51,630 bases of DNA from a virus. The notes beneath the pieces were generated by a model, which was not told the DNA's origin, made no database searches, and was given only the letters and a program-made list of their open reading frames with translations. Positions 42,713-51,630 of the stretch are shown here, one piece after another. Location: the IMG/VR virus record IMGVR_UViG_3300024255_000035, positions 1 to 51,630 of that record. The stretch is one strand, 5' to 3'. A program made the position numbers and the translations under genes. Position 1 is the stretch's first letter. Every line of letters starts with the position of its first letter.

Positions 42713-44125
42713 TTATAATTGTATTATTACTTTAATATCTTCTGACTGATTTGCAGTACGAGAAACTGCTACTCGATTATCTAAATATAAAACTTCACCA
42801 GATAATCTGTCCACTTCACCTGGATTATTATGTGTTTCAATAACACCTTCACCATTTCCGTTTGTTTCTGCAATAGTTTCACCAGTTTGAAATTGTTTAA
42901 AACCAGTTTCAGGAGACTGATGGTAAAATAATCTTGATCCTAAAGTTACACTTGAATCTACATTATCTATATAAGCTTTAGCTCCACTACTTACACCTTC
43001 AATAATTTTATCTTTATTAAATGCAATAGTATAACTTGATAATTTAATATTTCTAGATGCTATACCAGTAAGAGCAATAAAGTCACCTGCAGAATCTCCG
43101 GCGCTTGGATTTTTTATAAGACCTATTTGTCTAAAGTCTTGAGATAAAATAAAATCATCATCAACATCTAAAATTTTGCTTCTAAACATTAAAGCATTTG
43201 CTTTTAAATCTTTCCTTGCATCTCTGCCAAATCCTGGCGTTGGCCCGATGATAGGTCTTGCTTGAGCACTGTCACCGCCAGATCCATCTGGAGAAATTGT
43301 AACAGCACCGAAATCATAGCTATCTAAATAGCTTAATGTATTTCCAGAAGCAGAATTAGTATTAATAGCAGTAATTGTTCCGGCATTTGAATCTATAACT
43401 GCAGTTACAAAATTTGTAGCAGAATCACCGAACGATAACGTTCCATTCCCACGAATAACGATATTTGGCAAAACTCCAGTAGTTCCATATCCATTGCCAC
43501 CGTTTGTCATTACGAATGAAATAATTCTACCTGGCTTAGCATTTTGTTGAATTTCCCACTGCTTAATTTCAATTCCTGTTGAGTTTGAATCTGGAGCTGT
43601 TTCTTGAATATGAACAGGCATATACTGAGATGACAAAAAGAAATTAGCTTTTAGAGCACTAACAGTATAAAGAAACTTCCATACATAACCATCTGATGTC
43701 GAGAATGGATCAACGTTCTCGTTTCCACTTGGTTTTACAAGAGATGGTTGCACCACTCCTTGTTTATTTCTGCCGGTCCGTAAACAAATATATACTCCGT
43801 AATTATCTGTTAAAACATAATACCTAGTTCCAACACTTAAACTACCTTGTCTTCTATCATCCCATTGAGGGTAAATTGTTCCGTATGTCCAATCTTGTCT
43901 TGGTACAACGAAACTAGCTGCTTCTACTTTTTTTACGGATTGCAACCGTTCTTTAAAATCTATTATATCAAATTTGGCATTAATCGGAGTAGTAGCTGCA
44001 TCATTACTATCCCAAATTTCAGATCTTCCAACACCAATATAATATTCTGTGCCTGAGGTATTATAATCGCCCAGTAAAGCGCTTAAGATGTTAAATTTTA
44101 AATCATCAGTGACGATAGCTGTCAT
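42713..44125 (-). CDS. gp8: Baseplate wedge protein gp8
   Basis: Clear T4 gp8 signatures occur in order: 'YYIGVGRSEIWDSND' (about 28-42; T4 has FGRSEPW), 'VVPRQDW' (73-79; T4 VIPRRDW), 'DGYVWKFLYTVS' (T4 DGYVWEYLFEIP) and the C-terminal 'RLSGEVLYLDNR' (T4 RHSGEMIYMENR). Length is 470 against about 334 in T4. The extra residues include a Gly/Ser/Asp-rich beta segment in the middle (about 200-300). In the virion gp8 bridges wedge proteins of the baseplate. A late promoter lies 65 bases upstream, and the DUF4815 gene follows. Confidence 0.9.
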   Translation of the reverse strand: MTAIVTDDLKFNILSALLGDYNTSGTEYYIGVGRSEIWDSNDAATTPINAKFDIIDFKERLQSVKKVEAASFVVPRQDWTYGTIYPQWDDRRQGSLSVGTRYYVLTDNYGVYICLRTGRNKQGVVQPSLVKPSGNENVDPFSTSDGYVWKFLYTVSALKANFFLSSQYMPVHIQETAPDSNSTGIEIKQWEIQQNAKPGRIISFVMTNGGNGYGTTGVLPNIVIRGNGTLSFGDSATNFVTAVIDSNAGTITAINTNSASGNTLSYLDSYDFGAVTISPDGSGGDSAQARPIIGPTPGFGRDARKDLKANALMFRSKILDVDDDFILSQDFRQIGLIKNPSAGDSAGDFIALTGIASRNIKLSSYTIAFNKDKIIEGVSSGAKAYIDNVDSSVTLGSRLFYHQSPETGFKQFQTGETIAETNGNGEGVIETHNNPGEVDRLSGEVLYLDNRVAVSRTANQSEDIKVIIQL

Positions 44126-44189
44126 ATTTCTTTCCTAACTTAATATGTACTCAAATTGTAATAGTAAAAATATTAATATTTGTTAACTA

Positions 44190-44197
44190 TATTTATA
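44190..44197 (-). promoter_or_regulatory. T4-type late promoter (TATAAATA)
   Basis: The minus strand reads TATAAATA in the 85-base gap between the gp7-like gene and gp8, 65 bases before the gp8 ATG. Confidence 0.7.
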
Positions 44198-44210
44198 TAC
44201 TTTTTTTAAC

Positions 44211-45389
44211 TTATCCTACAATATCAGAATCATATAGCGGATAAAGTTGAGTCATATCTGAATCAGCTTCAAAGAACGCCGCGCCTTGTTCTGCATATGC
44301 AAGAGATGTAGTAATAATAGATGGATACGGCTTTGTCATATACGATGGATTATCTCCAGTGCCTACATAGAAGGATGGATACGTGCCATGATAACCATAA
44401 GAATCGATACCATTTCCAAGAGAAAGCGTTGGGTTGCTATCACTTCGAATAAACGATGCGCTATCTGCTGTAGTATTCCAAATTTCTCTTGTTTGTGCTG
44501 CCCAAGCATAAGTAGTAGGATACGCAGCCTCGAGCTCAGTGATAGTTCTATTAAGATATATATCATTTCTTAATGGTTGTGTATGTAATCTAAGATTATA
44601 AACATTTCCATTAAAAGTTTCTGATGTAAGTGAAGTAATATCTAATTCTTGGAAAGTCTGAGCTGTTAGTCTTGAACCAAGTGAATCATAAAAATAATTT
44701 TCAGATATTGAAGCTTCACCATGAACAGCGAATGGTTGTATATCAAATATTTTAGCAGTTACACCAGAAATAATTGAATTGATTGCTGGCTCTTGTATTA
44801 CTATTTCAGCGCCTAAGAAAAATCCGGCTGGATGTACAAACTTTTTATATAATTCTTCCCAACTAGGCATACCAACATCTGTTCTAATTAGATGAGATAG
44901 CAATTGATAAATTTTTCCATCTTGTAATACTTTTTGAGCATCAACTCCAATTGGAGAAGAGGAATCATTAAGATAAAATAAATCGTTTTTAGGATAATGA
45001 ACAACTGCATCTGTAGCAAAAAAAGCTCTAAAGAAACCTTCAGCCGAATACTTAGATCCTTTTACTCTATAAAACTTTGCAAAATTACGAATAATTTCTC
45101 TTGGTACTTTTGGAAACTTTAAAACACCAGTTGATAATGCAAATTCATTTAACATTAAATCTAACTGTTCTAAAGAATTATCTTCAACATCTCTACACGT
45201 ATAAACATCTTTTACTAAAGATCCAAAACTTTTAGCATCTAAAAATTCGTAGTAGTATTCTAAAAATAATATGATACTTGGATATTCATCAACAAAATAT
45301 TGAGGCAAAACTTCTTTAACTGAGCTCTTATGCATCTCTATCGGTAATCGATTAAAATCTCTTAATGTATGCTCTAAACCTTTTACCAT
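44211..45389 (-). CDS. gp7: Baseplate wedge protein, gp7 C-terminal-like, 392 aa
   Basis: It contains 'DEYPSIILFLEYYYEFLD' (about 33-50), 'PREIIRNFAKFYRVKGSKYS' (about 96-115), 'AEGFFRAFF' and 'FVHPAGFFLGAEI' (about 184-196). In the T4 gp7 C-terminal part the matching order is a 'F..Y..YL' helix, 'ARFFESRSYDFYSTKG', 'F.F' and 'FVHPVGFGF'. T4 gp7 has about 1030 residues; this protein corresponds to the C-terminal third plus an unrelated acidic, Asp-Ser-rich tail. It lies between gp6 and gp8, where gp7 lies in T4. gp7 is the largest wedge arm protein, so the short form implies a slimmer wedge. Confidence 0.7.
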   Translation of the reverse strand: MVKGLEHTLRDFNRLPIEMHKSSVKEVLPQYFVDEYPSIILFLEYYYEFLDAKSFGSLVKDVYTCRDVEDNSLEQLDLMLNEFALSTGVLKFPKVPREIIRNFAKFYRVKGSKYSAEGFFRAFFATDAVVHYPKNDLFYLNDSSSPIGVDAQKVLQDGKIYQLLSHLIRTDVGMPSWEELYKKFVHPAGFFLGAEIVIQEPAINSIISGVTAKIFDIQPFAVHGEASISENYFYDSLGSRLTAQTFQELDITSLTSETFNGNVYNLRLHTQPLRNDIYLNRTITELEAAYPTTYAWAAQTREIWNTTADSASFIRSDSNPTLSLGNGIDSYGYHGTYPSFYVGTGDNPSYMTKPYPSIITTSLAYAEQGAAFFEADSDMTQLYPLYDSDIVG

Positions 45390-45393
45390 TCTC

Positions 45394-47238
45394 TTAGTAA
45401 CCTAACACTATATTGGTATCTTGATAATCGATATTAACACCAACTGTTAGATTATTTTCAGATACACTTAATACGTAATTTCTAAGAGGTTTAATTACTG
45501 TTTGATCTTGAGGAATAGCTTTAATTTTGACAGAACCTGATCCATCTATAATGGCTCTTGGTGCAAATCCGTTTAACTGGACTAAACCGCTTTGCGGAAA
45601 ATATGTTCCTAAAGTATCTACTATTACCGAACTATTTGCATCAACAATTTGAAGTATAGTAGTACCTAGTTGATTTCTTATTCTCGCAATAACGTTATTA
45701 TCACCATACGTAAATGTGCTTGATTCAATACTATATCTATCCTCAGATGGATTTTCCAGTCGCACCGGAAAATATAATTTATACGAATCTTCTAAATTGA
45801 GTGTTGGCTGAAATTTTATTTGAAGTTTAACATTCATACTAGAAGAAAGAACAGATGGGTCATAAGCATCGATCTTTGTTAACAATGATGATCTTCTAAA
45901 AGTTTTACCAAATCCAGCTAATAGTGTATCAAAATGTGTTTTAATAAGATTTTTTGTTCTAGCTTCGATATTACCTGACTTTAATCCAGTAAGATTAGGG
46001 TCCCATTGAATATTTGCATCGATTAAAAAATCAAGAGAAATTGGCTCTACAAATTTTGTACTTATAGCCATAATGCCAAGATTGTTGGTGTATATATTAA
46101 CTATATTCGACTTTATATTTATTTTTTCTTCTTCAGTTACACCAGATCCATAATCTAAGCTGATATATACACAACCATAATCAACTGGAATATTATCTTG
46201 ACTTCCCCAGGCTGCAACTGATTGAATAGCTGGGAAATTAGCTTTAATCATTGATTCGTAATCTAAAGCAGTAACAAGTCTTTGTTGTGTACTAAAAGCA
46301 ACAGGTGCTAACTGCTTTATAGTGTCAATAGATTGTAAATTAGATCCACTAATTGATTTTGAAAGTGGTATTACATTTACTGGATAGCTTGTGCCTAATA
46401 TAGATATTTGATTATTTGCGGTAAATGCAATTCCTCCATTACCAGCTTCGCCTGCTGTACTTAAATAGCTCACAACAATCTTATTACCAGCTGTCGGTGA
46501 TTTGCCAAAAGTTACTCCATCGCCAAAATTAATTTCATAAAAACCATTTGGCGTTTCTCTTATCGTATAATACGTTGAAGTAGAATCGACTGTAACAGCT
46601 CTATCTAATTCAGTATAAGTTTCATAAGATGCAGATGTTGTAGAATTATATACTGTTACACTAGCGGTTTTAACGTCGATATTTTTATCTGGAATAACAT
46701 ATACTTGTCTATCTGTAGTTGCTCCTACTATAAATGTCTTATTAGTAATTTTACCTTCATAGGCAATAATTTCAGACGCACCAGTAGATGAATTAAAAGT
46801 ATAAACTCCGTTAGATTCTACACCAGTGTATCTTTGTCTAGTATGAAATTCATACGAATTCCCATCAATAGTAGTACTAAATGTAAATCCAGGTGGAAGA
46901 AGAATAGATGTAGGACGATTAGCTATTAATCCAGTATTAACCGTAGCTTTTAAAGCTACTCTTGAAGATGTTTTAGAAGCAATATCTAGACCTAGCATTT
47001 CAGCATGAGATACTACAGAAGGTCTTAACTGAGCAGTATTTAAAAATGATTCGTTTAATGCAAAATTAGCAATAAGACCGTTATAATGTGTGTTATATGC
47101 TAAGACATCTAGTATGTTACTTAAACCAGAAGCTTCAAAGTCATAGTCAGTAAACTCTGATTTTTCTTTAAAAAATGTCTTAAGAGCACTTTTTATATTT
47201 TCAAAATCAAGTTGGGTTGATGTAATATTTGTTGCCAT
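45394..47238 (-). CDS. gp6: Baseplate wedge protein gp6 (J-like)
   Basis: A 614-residue protein (T4 gp6 has 660) with the family start 'TSTQLDFENIKSALKTFFKE' and 'LSNILDVLAYNTHYNGLIAN' (about 45-64). It also has 'ALNESFLNTAQLRPSVVSHA' and 'YEINFGDGVTFGKSPTAGNK', the gp6/baseplate-J core phrase. gp6 dimers form the inner ring of the baseplate and join wedges. The ATG directly follows the gp25 stop, and the gp7-like gene starts 4 bases after the gp6 stop, so gp25, gp6 and gp7-like form one unit from the promoter at 47709. Confidence 0.9.
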   Translation of the reverse strand: MATNITSTQLDFENIKSALKTFFKEKSEFTDYDFEASGLSNILDVLAYNTHYNGLIANFALNESFLNTAQLRPSVVSHAEMLGLDIASKTSSRVALKATVNTGLIANRPTSILLPPGFTFSTTIDGNSYEFHTRQRYTGVESNGVYTFNSSTGASEIIAYEGKITNKTFIVGATTDRQVYVIPDKNIDVKTASVTVYNSTTSASYETYTELDRAVTVDSTSTYYTIRETPNGFYEINFGDGVTFGKSPTAGNKIVVSYLSTAGEAGNGGIAFTANNQISILGTSYPVNVIPLSKSISGSNLQSIDTIKQLAPVAFSTQQRLVTALDYESMIKANFPAIQSVAAWGSQDNIPVDYGCVYISLDYGSGVTEEEKINIKSNIVNIYTNNLGIMAISTKFVEPISLDFLIDANIQWDPNLTGLKSGNIEARTKNLIKTHFDTLLAGFGKTFRRSSLLTKIDAYDPSVLSSSMNVKLQIKFQPTLNLEDSYKLYFPVRLENPSEDRYSIESSTFTYGDNNVIARIRNQLGTTILQIVDANSSVIVDTLGTYFPQSGLVQLNGFAPRAIIDGSGSVKIKAIPQDQTVIKPLRNYVLSVSENNLTVGVNIDYQDTNIVLGY

Positions 47239-47682
47239 TTATCTTAACCTTGCTACTGAAGTTTCTATAACTTCTATTGTTCCTGTAGATAATACTAAAA
47301 ACTCTATTCTACAAAAAATGTTATTTAAATCGGGTCGAATCGTAGATTGAACATTTAATATTTTTGCTCTCGGTTCCCAGTTTTTTACTGCCATTGCGAC
47401 TTCTTGGTTAATATCATCTTCTAACAAATCATCAGCTAATTCAAAAAGCAATCCAGTCAGATCAGCTCCAAAAGAGTGCTGAAAAGGTTTTTCAAATTTG
47501 TTAGTCATTAATAAATTTTTTACAGCCTGTTTAACTGCAGCTGCTTCTGTTTTTTTAAAAATATCACCATTAGTTTTTAAGTTAAACAATAGATTAATGT
47601 CTTTACTCTCTCGAATACCAGAAGTGATAATACCTGCAGTTGAAAGATTTCCATCTTCTGTTGAGAATGCTCTTGTTACCAT
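47239..47682 (-). CDS. gp25: Baseplate wedge protein gp25
   Basis: The 147-residue protein contains the gp25/GPW family core: 'FQHSFGADLTGLLFEL' (about 64-79), then 'EVAMAVKNWEPRAKILNV' (about 88-105) and 'CRIEFLVLSTG'. T4 gp25 has 132 residues. The protein sits at the sheath-baseplate interface and nucleates sheath assembly together with gp6. A late promoter lies 27 bases upstream. Confidence 0.92.
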   Translation of the reverse strand: MVTRAFSTEDGNLSTAGIITSGIRESKDINLLFNLKTNGDIFKKTEAAAVKQAVKNLLMTNKFEKPFQHSFGADLTGLLFELADDLLEDDINQEVAMAVKNWEPRAKILNVQSTIRPDLNNIFCRIEFLVLSTGTIEVIETSVARLR

Positions 47683-47708
47683 TTTATTCTATCTTCTATT
47701 GTTTATTC

Positions 47709-47716
47709 TATTTATA
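47709..47716 (-). promoter_or_regulatory. T4-type late promoter (TATAAATA)
   Basis: The minus strand reads TATAAATA 27 bases before the gp25 ATG, in the short gap after the hub gene. Confidence 0.8.
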
Positions 47717-47737
47717 CATTTATTTGTTAATTATTTG

Positions 47738-50700
47738 TTATTTTAAACTCCAATTAAGGCTTCCTCGGCCTTGCGATTGCGGCACTATAGAATCCTCTAG
47801 CCCCACTCTAATAGCCATATACATTGGTCGATCAGCTGAAATTGCTCTGCTTACATAAACTCTATATTTAATAGGACCATGGAAGTCACGTTCATTATAT
47901 CCGACTTGTTTAAAGAATTCCTTTTCGCCTTCAACATCATGGAATATTAGAGTACTTCCTGGAGCATGTTTGCCAGCTTTTGCTGCAGCTTCTAATTCGT
48001 CAATGCTTCCATACGTGCCATTCGGTAGTTTTGTTTTTGTCCCGGCTTTCTTCGGTTCTGGTTCCTTAACAACTTTTGGAGTTTCTTTTTCTTTAACTAT
48101 TTCAGCTTTTGTTTCAGCTGTTTTATATATTTCGTTTGATCGAGGAGCTGGAATCGATCCGCCTTCTTCATCTCTCATTGTAAATAGACTTGCATCTTTA
48201 TAAATGTTAAAATCTCCTCCCCAACCCAATCCAAAAGATCTAGCAATTTCTGCGATGGCGTCTGGAAAATCATGAACAAGAGTAGTACCCTTTAAATTCT
48301 GAGAAGCATTAATGTTTATACCTAAACCAGACGCATTAGAAGTCCATAAATCCTCTCCTTTGTATTCATCAGGAAGATTTGAATATCTCTGTGTAGTTGT
48401 AGAATATCCTTCTAATGTTTTAATTGTATAATTATATTCTGGCCCTTCAAGTTTGTTAATAAATCCTTGAAGATTATCCCATACTACAGCTGATACCATG
48501 GCATAAAACCCGCTTTTAGTTTTAATTTTCTTTAACCCTTCCTCAGTAATAGCTGGAGCTGTTACATCTTCTAATTCAATTGCTCCTGTTTCACTTAAAG
48601 TTATTTCAATTAAATCTTTAGCTGATTGCAACTCATCATTAAAAATAGTTTCTAGCTCTTGTTTAAATGTAATTTTATAATTCTGTGGTATTTCTGGCAT
48701 AGTAACTATAATTGAACAATATAATATTTTTTCTCCATTTGATAATTCATCTACTTCATATGTATCGTAAGATAATATTAATTTATCAAATTCTGCATTG
48801 TCTTTTAAATAACTAGCTAAGTCAAAAGTTACATCAGGAGACAGCTCACCAGTTCTACCATTTCTAACTTCAAATGCAACTACCCTACCAGTACTTGATA
48901 ATTTTGTAATAGAGTCTTCTGGGGCAGATTTGTCAGTTGGCCCTAATTTTTGAACACCCTCAACTATTTTTACATTAAATCCATCCATAAATTTAGGAGC
49001 TTTTACTAATTTTAATAGCTTAACACTACCAACTAAATTCCTTGCTACTCTATGTCTTTCAATCTGACTCATATGATTCATTGTTTCAGAATTTGGAAAG
49101 AATTTTGCGATTGGTACGCCAGCTGAAAGAAGAGTTCCCATTTTAATAGTTTTAATATGGTTTGGATTATATTGTGCTTCAGGTACAATAAATTTAATTT
49201 GTTTTTTAGATGTATCGCTCGCTTTATATCTAGTAATTACGGTGGTAGGATCAACCGCACCGATGACTTGCCCTCCCATTCTAGATTGAGTTTTCTTTCC
49301 GACTATACGATCTATATGTGGAGGAACTTTTTCAGTATATGAAGAAGACAATACCCCAGCCGCGATTTGCTCTTGAGTAAACGATAAATTATTTTTATTT
49401 GCTGGATTACGCATTTTAATTCTTATTTCAGCCGTAGTAAGAGGTTTCTCTGTAACTCCTGCTGTTGTAACGGTTTTATCCATATAATTATAGATTCCAT
49501 CATCTTCATCTACAAAAACTGATTGTACCATATATGCAGATTTATCTAAGAATATAGAAGAAGTAGTTGCGGTTGGTAATGGCTTTAAATTATCTAATCC
49601 ACTTGGCCCAAAATCATTATCAGCATCAGTTGGCCATTTCTTTGGTCCCTTTGTAGTATTTGGCGGAATGTCAGCAGTTGTATCTGATGCTACAGTATAA
49701 CCAAGCGGTGATCCAGTATTACCGCCACTTCCAGGATGAGTATCTGGATCGCTATAATTTTGAGAATTTGTTACATCAGCAGATTTAGCAAATTCAGCTG
49801 TGCCTTGTAAATCACCGTATACAACTGGAATATTCATATGACCTGTTGTCACTTGAGTATCATTATAGATAGTTGCAGTTGTTACATTGTCAAGTGCGTT
49901 TATTGAATGGCCAGTAAACATATTATAGTTATACATTACAATATTCTCACCACCAATAGTTCCAGTATTACCTGTAGCAGTCAAATCCTGAGCAACAATA
50001 TTGATATTAGGAGAACTTAAAGATATTTCAGTTTGTGATGTAAGAGTTGTAGATCCTTTGTGATTATAATCTGCTTCACCTCTCACAACAAACTCATAAT
50101 CTGCTTTTACTGAAGTGCTTAGTTTTCCAAGAAATGTATTTGTAACATCTTTTAATACAGTAGTACTTTTTACTTTTTGAATAGTTTCAGCCATCATGCC
50201 AATAATTCGTTTAGTATAAGACCCAAAGACGTTTACGATCCAATGACCTCCAACTTTTAGATTATAATTTCCTCCAACATCAAGATTAAAATCTCCACCG
50301 ATATTCATATTTAAGTCACCTGAATAAGTAAGATTGCCATTTCCTTCTGTAAATAGATGATGATTACCAGTTATCAAATCTACTCTATTACCTCTTGCAT
50401 TAACAATAATAGAGCCATCTGGTTTCATTTCAACTCCAGCGCCTGACATATGCTTAAGTAGAATTCTTTCGCTGCCTATAGTATCATCATAAAGAATCAC
50501 ATGGCCTTTCGGTGTCGTCTTAATTGATACTTCAGTTGCAGAAGATGGAACTTCATGTACAAGAGATATATCTTCACGACCTACTGTAACAGCAACGTCT
50601 GTTTCTAGGTTATGAATTGTTTCTCCTCTTGTACTTTTTTCCGTTCCTGGTTGATAAAAATATTCAGATCGAGGTAATTCTCCGGCTGGATCTTCAAATC

Positions 50701-50779
50701 CAGTACCTAAAGTTTTACCTTGTAATGTCGCTTGTCTATTCTTATCGATTAGAGTATCAAGATCTGATCTTAAACTCAT
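47738..50779 (-). CDS. gp5: Baseplate hub protein, gp5-like beta-helix with degenerate M15 peptidase domain, 1013 aa
   Basis: Residues about 60-300 form a needle-type triple beta-helix pattern ('GGDFNLDVGGNYNLKVGGHW', 'GSIIVNARGNRVDL'), as in gp5/VgrG spikes. Residues about 755-880 match the M15 peptidase layout of marine T4-like hub proteins ('VVWDNLQGFINKLEG', then S814-N-A-S-G-L-G-I-N-I-N, then 'SFGLGWGGDFNIYKDASLF'). The zinc ligands are missing: SxHxxGxAxDI has lost H (no His) and D (Asn), and DxxHF is DASLF (862-866). The C-terminus is basic. The true start is ATG at 50779, overlapping the amidase stop (ATGA), with GGGGGAG ahead; an upstream TTG is unlikely. The hub role is inferred. 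Confidence 0.7.
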   Translation of the reverse strand: MSLRSDLDTLIDKNRQATLQGKTLGTGFEDPAGELPRSEYFYQPGTEKSTRGETIHNLETDVAVTVGREDISLVHEVPSSATEVSIKTTPKGHVILYDDTIGSERILLKHMSGAGVEMKPDGSIIVNARGNRVDLITGNHHLFTEGNGNLTYSGDLNMNIGGDFNLDVGGNYNLKVGGHWIVNVFGSYTKRIIGMMAETIQKVKSTTVLKDVTNTFLGKLSTSVKADYEFVVRGEADYNHKGSTTLTSQTEISLSSPNINIVAQDLTATGNTGTIGGENIVMYNYNMFTGHSINALDNVTTATIYNDTQVTTGHMNIPVVYGDLQGTAEFAKSADVTNSQNYSDPDTHPGSGGNTGSPLGYTVASDTTADIPPNTTKGPKKWPTDADNDFGPSGLDNLKPLPTATTSSIFLDKSAYMVQSVFVDEDDGIYNYMDKTVTTAGVTEKPLTTAEIRIKMRNPANKNNLSFTQEQIAAGVLSSSYTEKVPPHIDRIVGKKTQSRMGGQVIGAVDPTTVITRYKASDTSKKQIKFIVPEAQYNPNHIKTIKMGTLLSAGVPIAKFFPNSETMNHMSQIERHRVARNLVGSVKLLKLVKAPKFMDGFNVKIVEGVQKLGPTDKSAPEDSITKLSSTGRVVAFEVRNGRTGELSPDVTFDLASYLKDNAEFDKLILSYDTYEVDELSNGEKILYCSIIVTMPEIPQNYKITFKQELETIFNDELQSAKDLIEITLSETGAIELEDVTAPAITEEGLKKIKTKSGFYAMVSAVVWDNLQGFINKLEGPEYNYTIKTLEGYSTTTQRYSNLPDEYKGEDLWTSNASGLGININASQNLKGTTLVHDFPDAIAEIARSFGLGWGGDFNIYKDASLFTMRDEEGGSIPAPRSNEIYKTAETKAEIVKEKETPKVVKEPEPKKAGTKTKLPNGTYGSIDELEAAAKAGKHAPGSTLIFHDVEGEKEFFKQVGYNERDFHGPIKYRVYVSRAISADRPMYMAIRVGLEDSIVPQSQGRGSLNWSLK

Positions 50780-51630
50780 GCGCCGCTCCCCCAAAATTTA
50801 AAGTCATCTACAGTCTCAATTACTTTTCCAGCTTTATCTTTAATTTCAGTAGCAGCATTAGTAGCGTCTTCAAGATTTAAGCCCTGTTTTAAATAATCTC
50901 CTACACTTTGATTATTTACACCGACTCTCAATACCTCATCTGGAATAACATCAAACGATTTTATAACGTCTCCGGCTTTTAATTTTTTGTCATTAAGAAG
51001 ACTTACAATTTCATCATATCCATGAACTGCAACTGGAATTTTTTCTGGAAGAGGTATCGCGGTTTTTACTTGTTCTTTATCTACTACATTCGGTGAGACC
51101 GCTGGCGCCGGTGTAGGAATAACATTTGGAGCATTATACTGTGTCAGAGCATCTGATGCCATAGGCGATTCTCCAACTAAAGCATCCTGATCCATTGCTG
51201 GAAGACTAGGATCTGTTTGATTAGTTTTCTTATATCTATTTTTTAAATAACTACCTACATCGAATCCAGGATCTAATTCTTGATCTTGCAATTCGTTATG
51301 ACCGAATATACTGCAACCTGGCCAAATAGTATAAAATGCTTTACACATCATATCAAATGAAATATATTGTGATGATGTCAACGATTCTCTTCCATACACC
51401 CAGTTCTCTTTTTTTTCTGAGGAATATGAATTCAATCCTCCTATAAATGCAATACCAATGCTGTATTTATCGTGACCCGGAGCGTGTTCTCCTTCTATAT
51501 ATACCGGCCGTCCTCTTTCTATTTGTCCATTCTTTTTTATGATATAATGATAGGAGCATCCTTGATGATTTAATGCTATTGATCTAGCATGAACTTCCGC
51601 TGCTCCGGAATGCGCCTGATCTAAAAAATG
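50776..51630 (-). CDS. AmpD-like N-acetylmuramoyl-L-alanine amidase (5' end outside the window)
   Basis: The frame is open to the window edge, so the gene starts beyond 51630; 284 residues are visible. They read 'HARSIALNHQGCSYHYIIKK' and 'NGQIERGRP', then 'HAPGHDKYSIGIAFIGG' and 'IFGHNELQDQELDPGFDV'. This is the Amidase_2/PGRP fold, with the distal zinc ligands H (GHNE) and D (DPGFDV) of the AmpD type; the first His lies outside. It would cut the MurNAc-L-Ala bond in peptidoglycan. A Pro-rich linker and a small C-terminal domain ('GDVIKSFDVIPDEVLRVGVN') follow. It is coupled by ATGA to the hub gene, so it is probably a tail-associated wall-cutting enzyme carried with the spike rather than an endolysin. 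Confidence 0.85.
   Translation of the reverse strand, partial: HFLDQAHSGAAEVHARSIALNHQGCSYHYIIKKNGQIERGRPVYIEGEHAPGHDKYSIGIAFIGGLNSYSSEKKENWVYGRESLTSSQYISFDMMCKAFYTIWPGCSIFGHNELQDQELDPGFDVGSYLKNRYKKTNQTDPSLPAMDQDALVGESPMASDALTQYNAPNVIPTPAPAVSPNVVDKEQVKTAIPLPEKIPVAVHGYDEIVSLLNDKKLKAGDVIKSFDVIPDEVLRVGVNNQSVGDYLKQGLNLEDATNAATEIKDKAGKVIETVDDFKFWGSGA

Noticed and set aside
47738-50794. Hub gene start at an upstream TTG (50794)
   Set aside because: The ATG at 50779 has an optimal GGGGGAG site and an ATGA overlap with the preceding stop, so the TTG is unnecessary.
50776-51435. Amidase gene starting within the window at TTG 51435
   Set aside because: The frame continues upstream with clear amidase-fold sequence up to the window edge, so the gene is truncated by the window, not short.

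Overview
The window is part of the late (virion structure) region of a large, AT-rich, T4-like myovirus, probably marine. Every supported gene lies on the minus strand, so transcription runs from high to low coordinates. The assignment rests on a run of T4-type baseplate genes with recognisable motifs (gp25, gp6, a gp7-like C-terminal protein, gp8) and on repeated copies of the T4-type late promoter octamer TATAAATA just upstream of structural genes. The host is not determinable: there are no photosynthesis or other host-marker genes, no tRNA, integrase or transposase.

Layout in transcription order. (1) 51630-37161, baseplate and proximal fibre genes: an AmpD-like amidase cut by the window edge, a beta-helix hub protein with what looks like a dead M15 peptidase domain, gp25, gp6, gp7-like, gp8, a giant DUF4815-type protein and a small coiled-coil protein with a TTG start. 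(2) 37168-35393, a 591-residue fibre protein. (3) 35350-23913, a tightly packed, translationally coupled cassette of 14 genes unlike the surrounding structural genes: five radical SAM enzymes (three with full SPASM-type cysteine sets, one SPASM-like, one with an N-terminal B12-binding-like domain), three 2-oxoglutarate/Fe(II) oxygenase-like proteins, one cupin/JmjC-like protein, four unrecognised proteins, and a 187-residue protein ending in CHSSCHSSCHGSRGRR. (4) 23755-1, two small structural proteins and then tail fibre/adhesin genes: a 4549-residue fibre, a Gly-rich fibre, a 1701-residue LamG/beta-helix protein, an 877-residue propeller-like protein, and the start of a further gene.

The most interesting part is the cassette. 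Its Cys/His/Ser-rich C-terminal tail (three 12-bp repeats, each with a His-Xaa-Ser unit next to a Cys) sits directly between a SPASM radical SAM gene and two unknown genes coupled by ATGA overlaps. This is the gene arrangement of a ribosomally made and post-translationally modified peptide (RiPP) system, but with a substrate that looks like a virion-type protein. Late promoters lie directly in front of the candidate substrate gene and inside the enzyme operon, so the modification would be timed with virion assembly. My inference is that the phage oxidatively modifies or cross-links one of its own late proteins. The chemistry, the true substrate(s) and the function are unproven.

The fibre region is striking for scale and repetition: one 13.65-kb gene with 9- and 10-residue tandem repeats, three YadA-head-like segments, four copies of a C-terminal module, and an unusual abundance of the dipeptide Asp-Ser that is shared by most structural proteins here.
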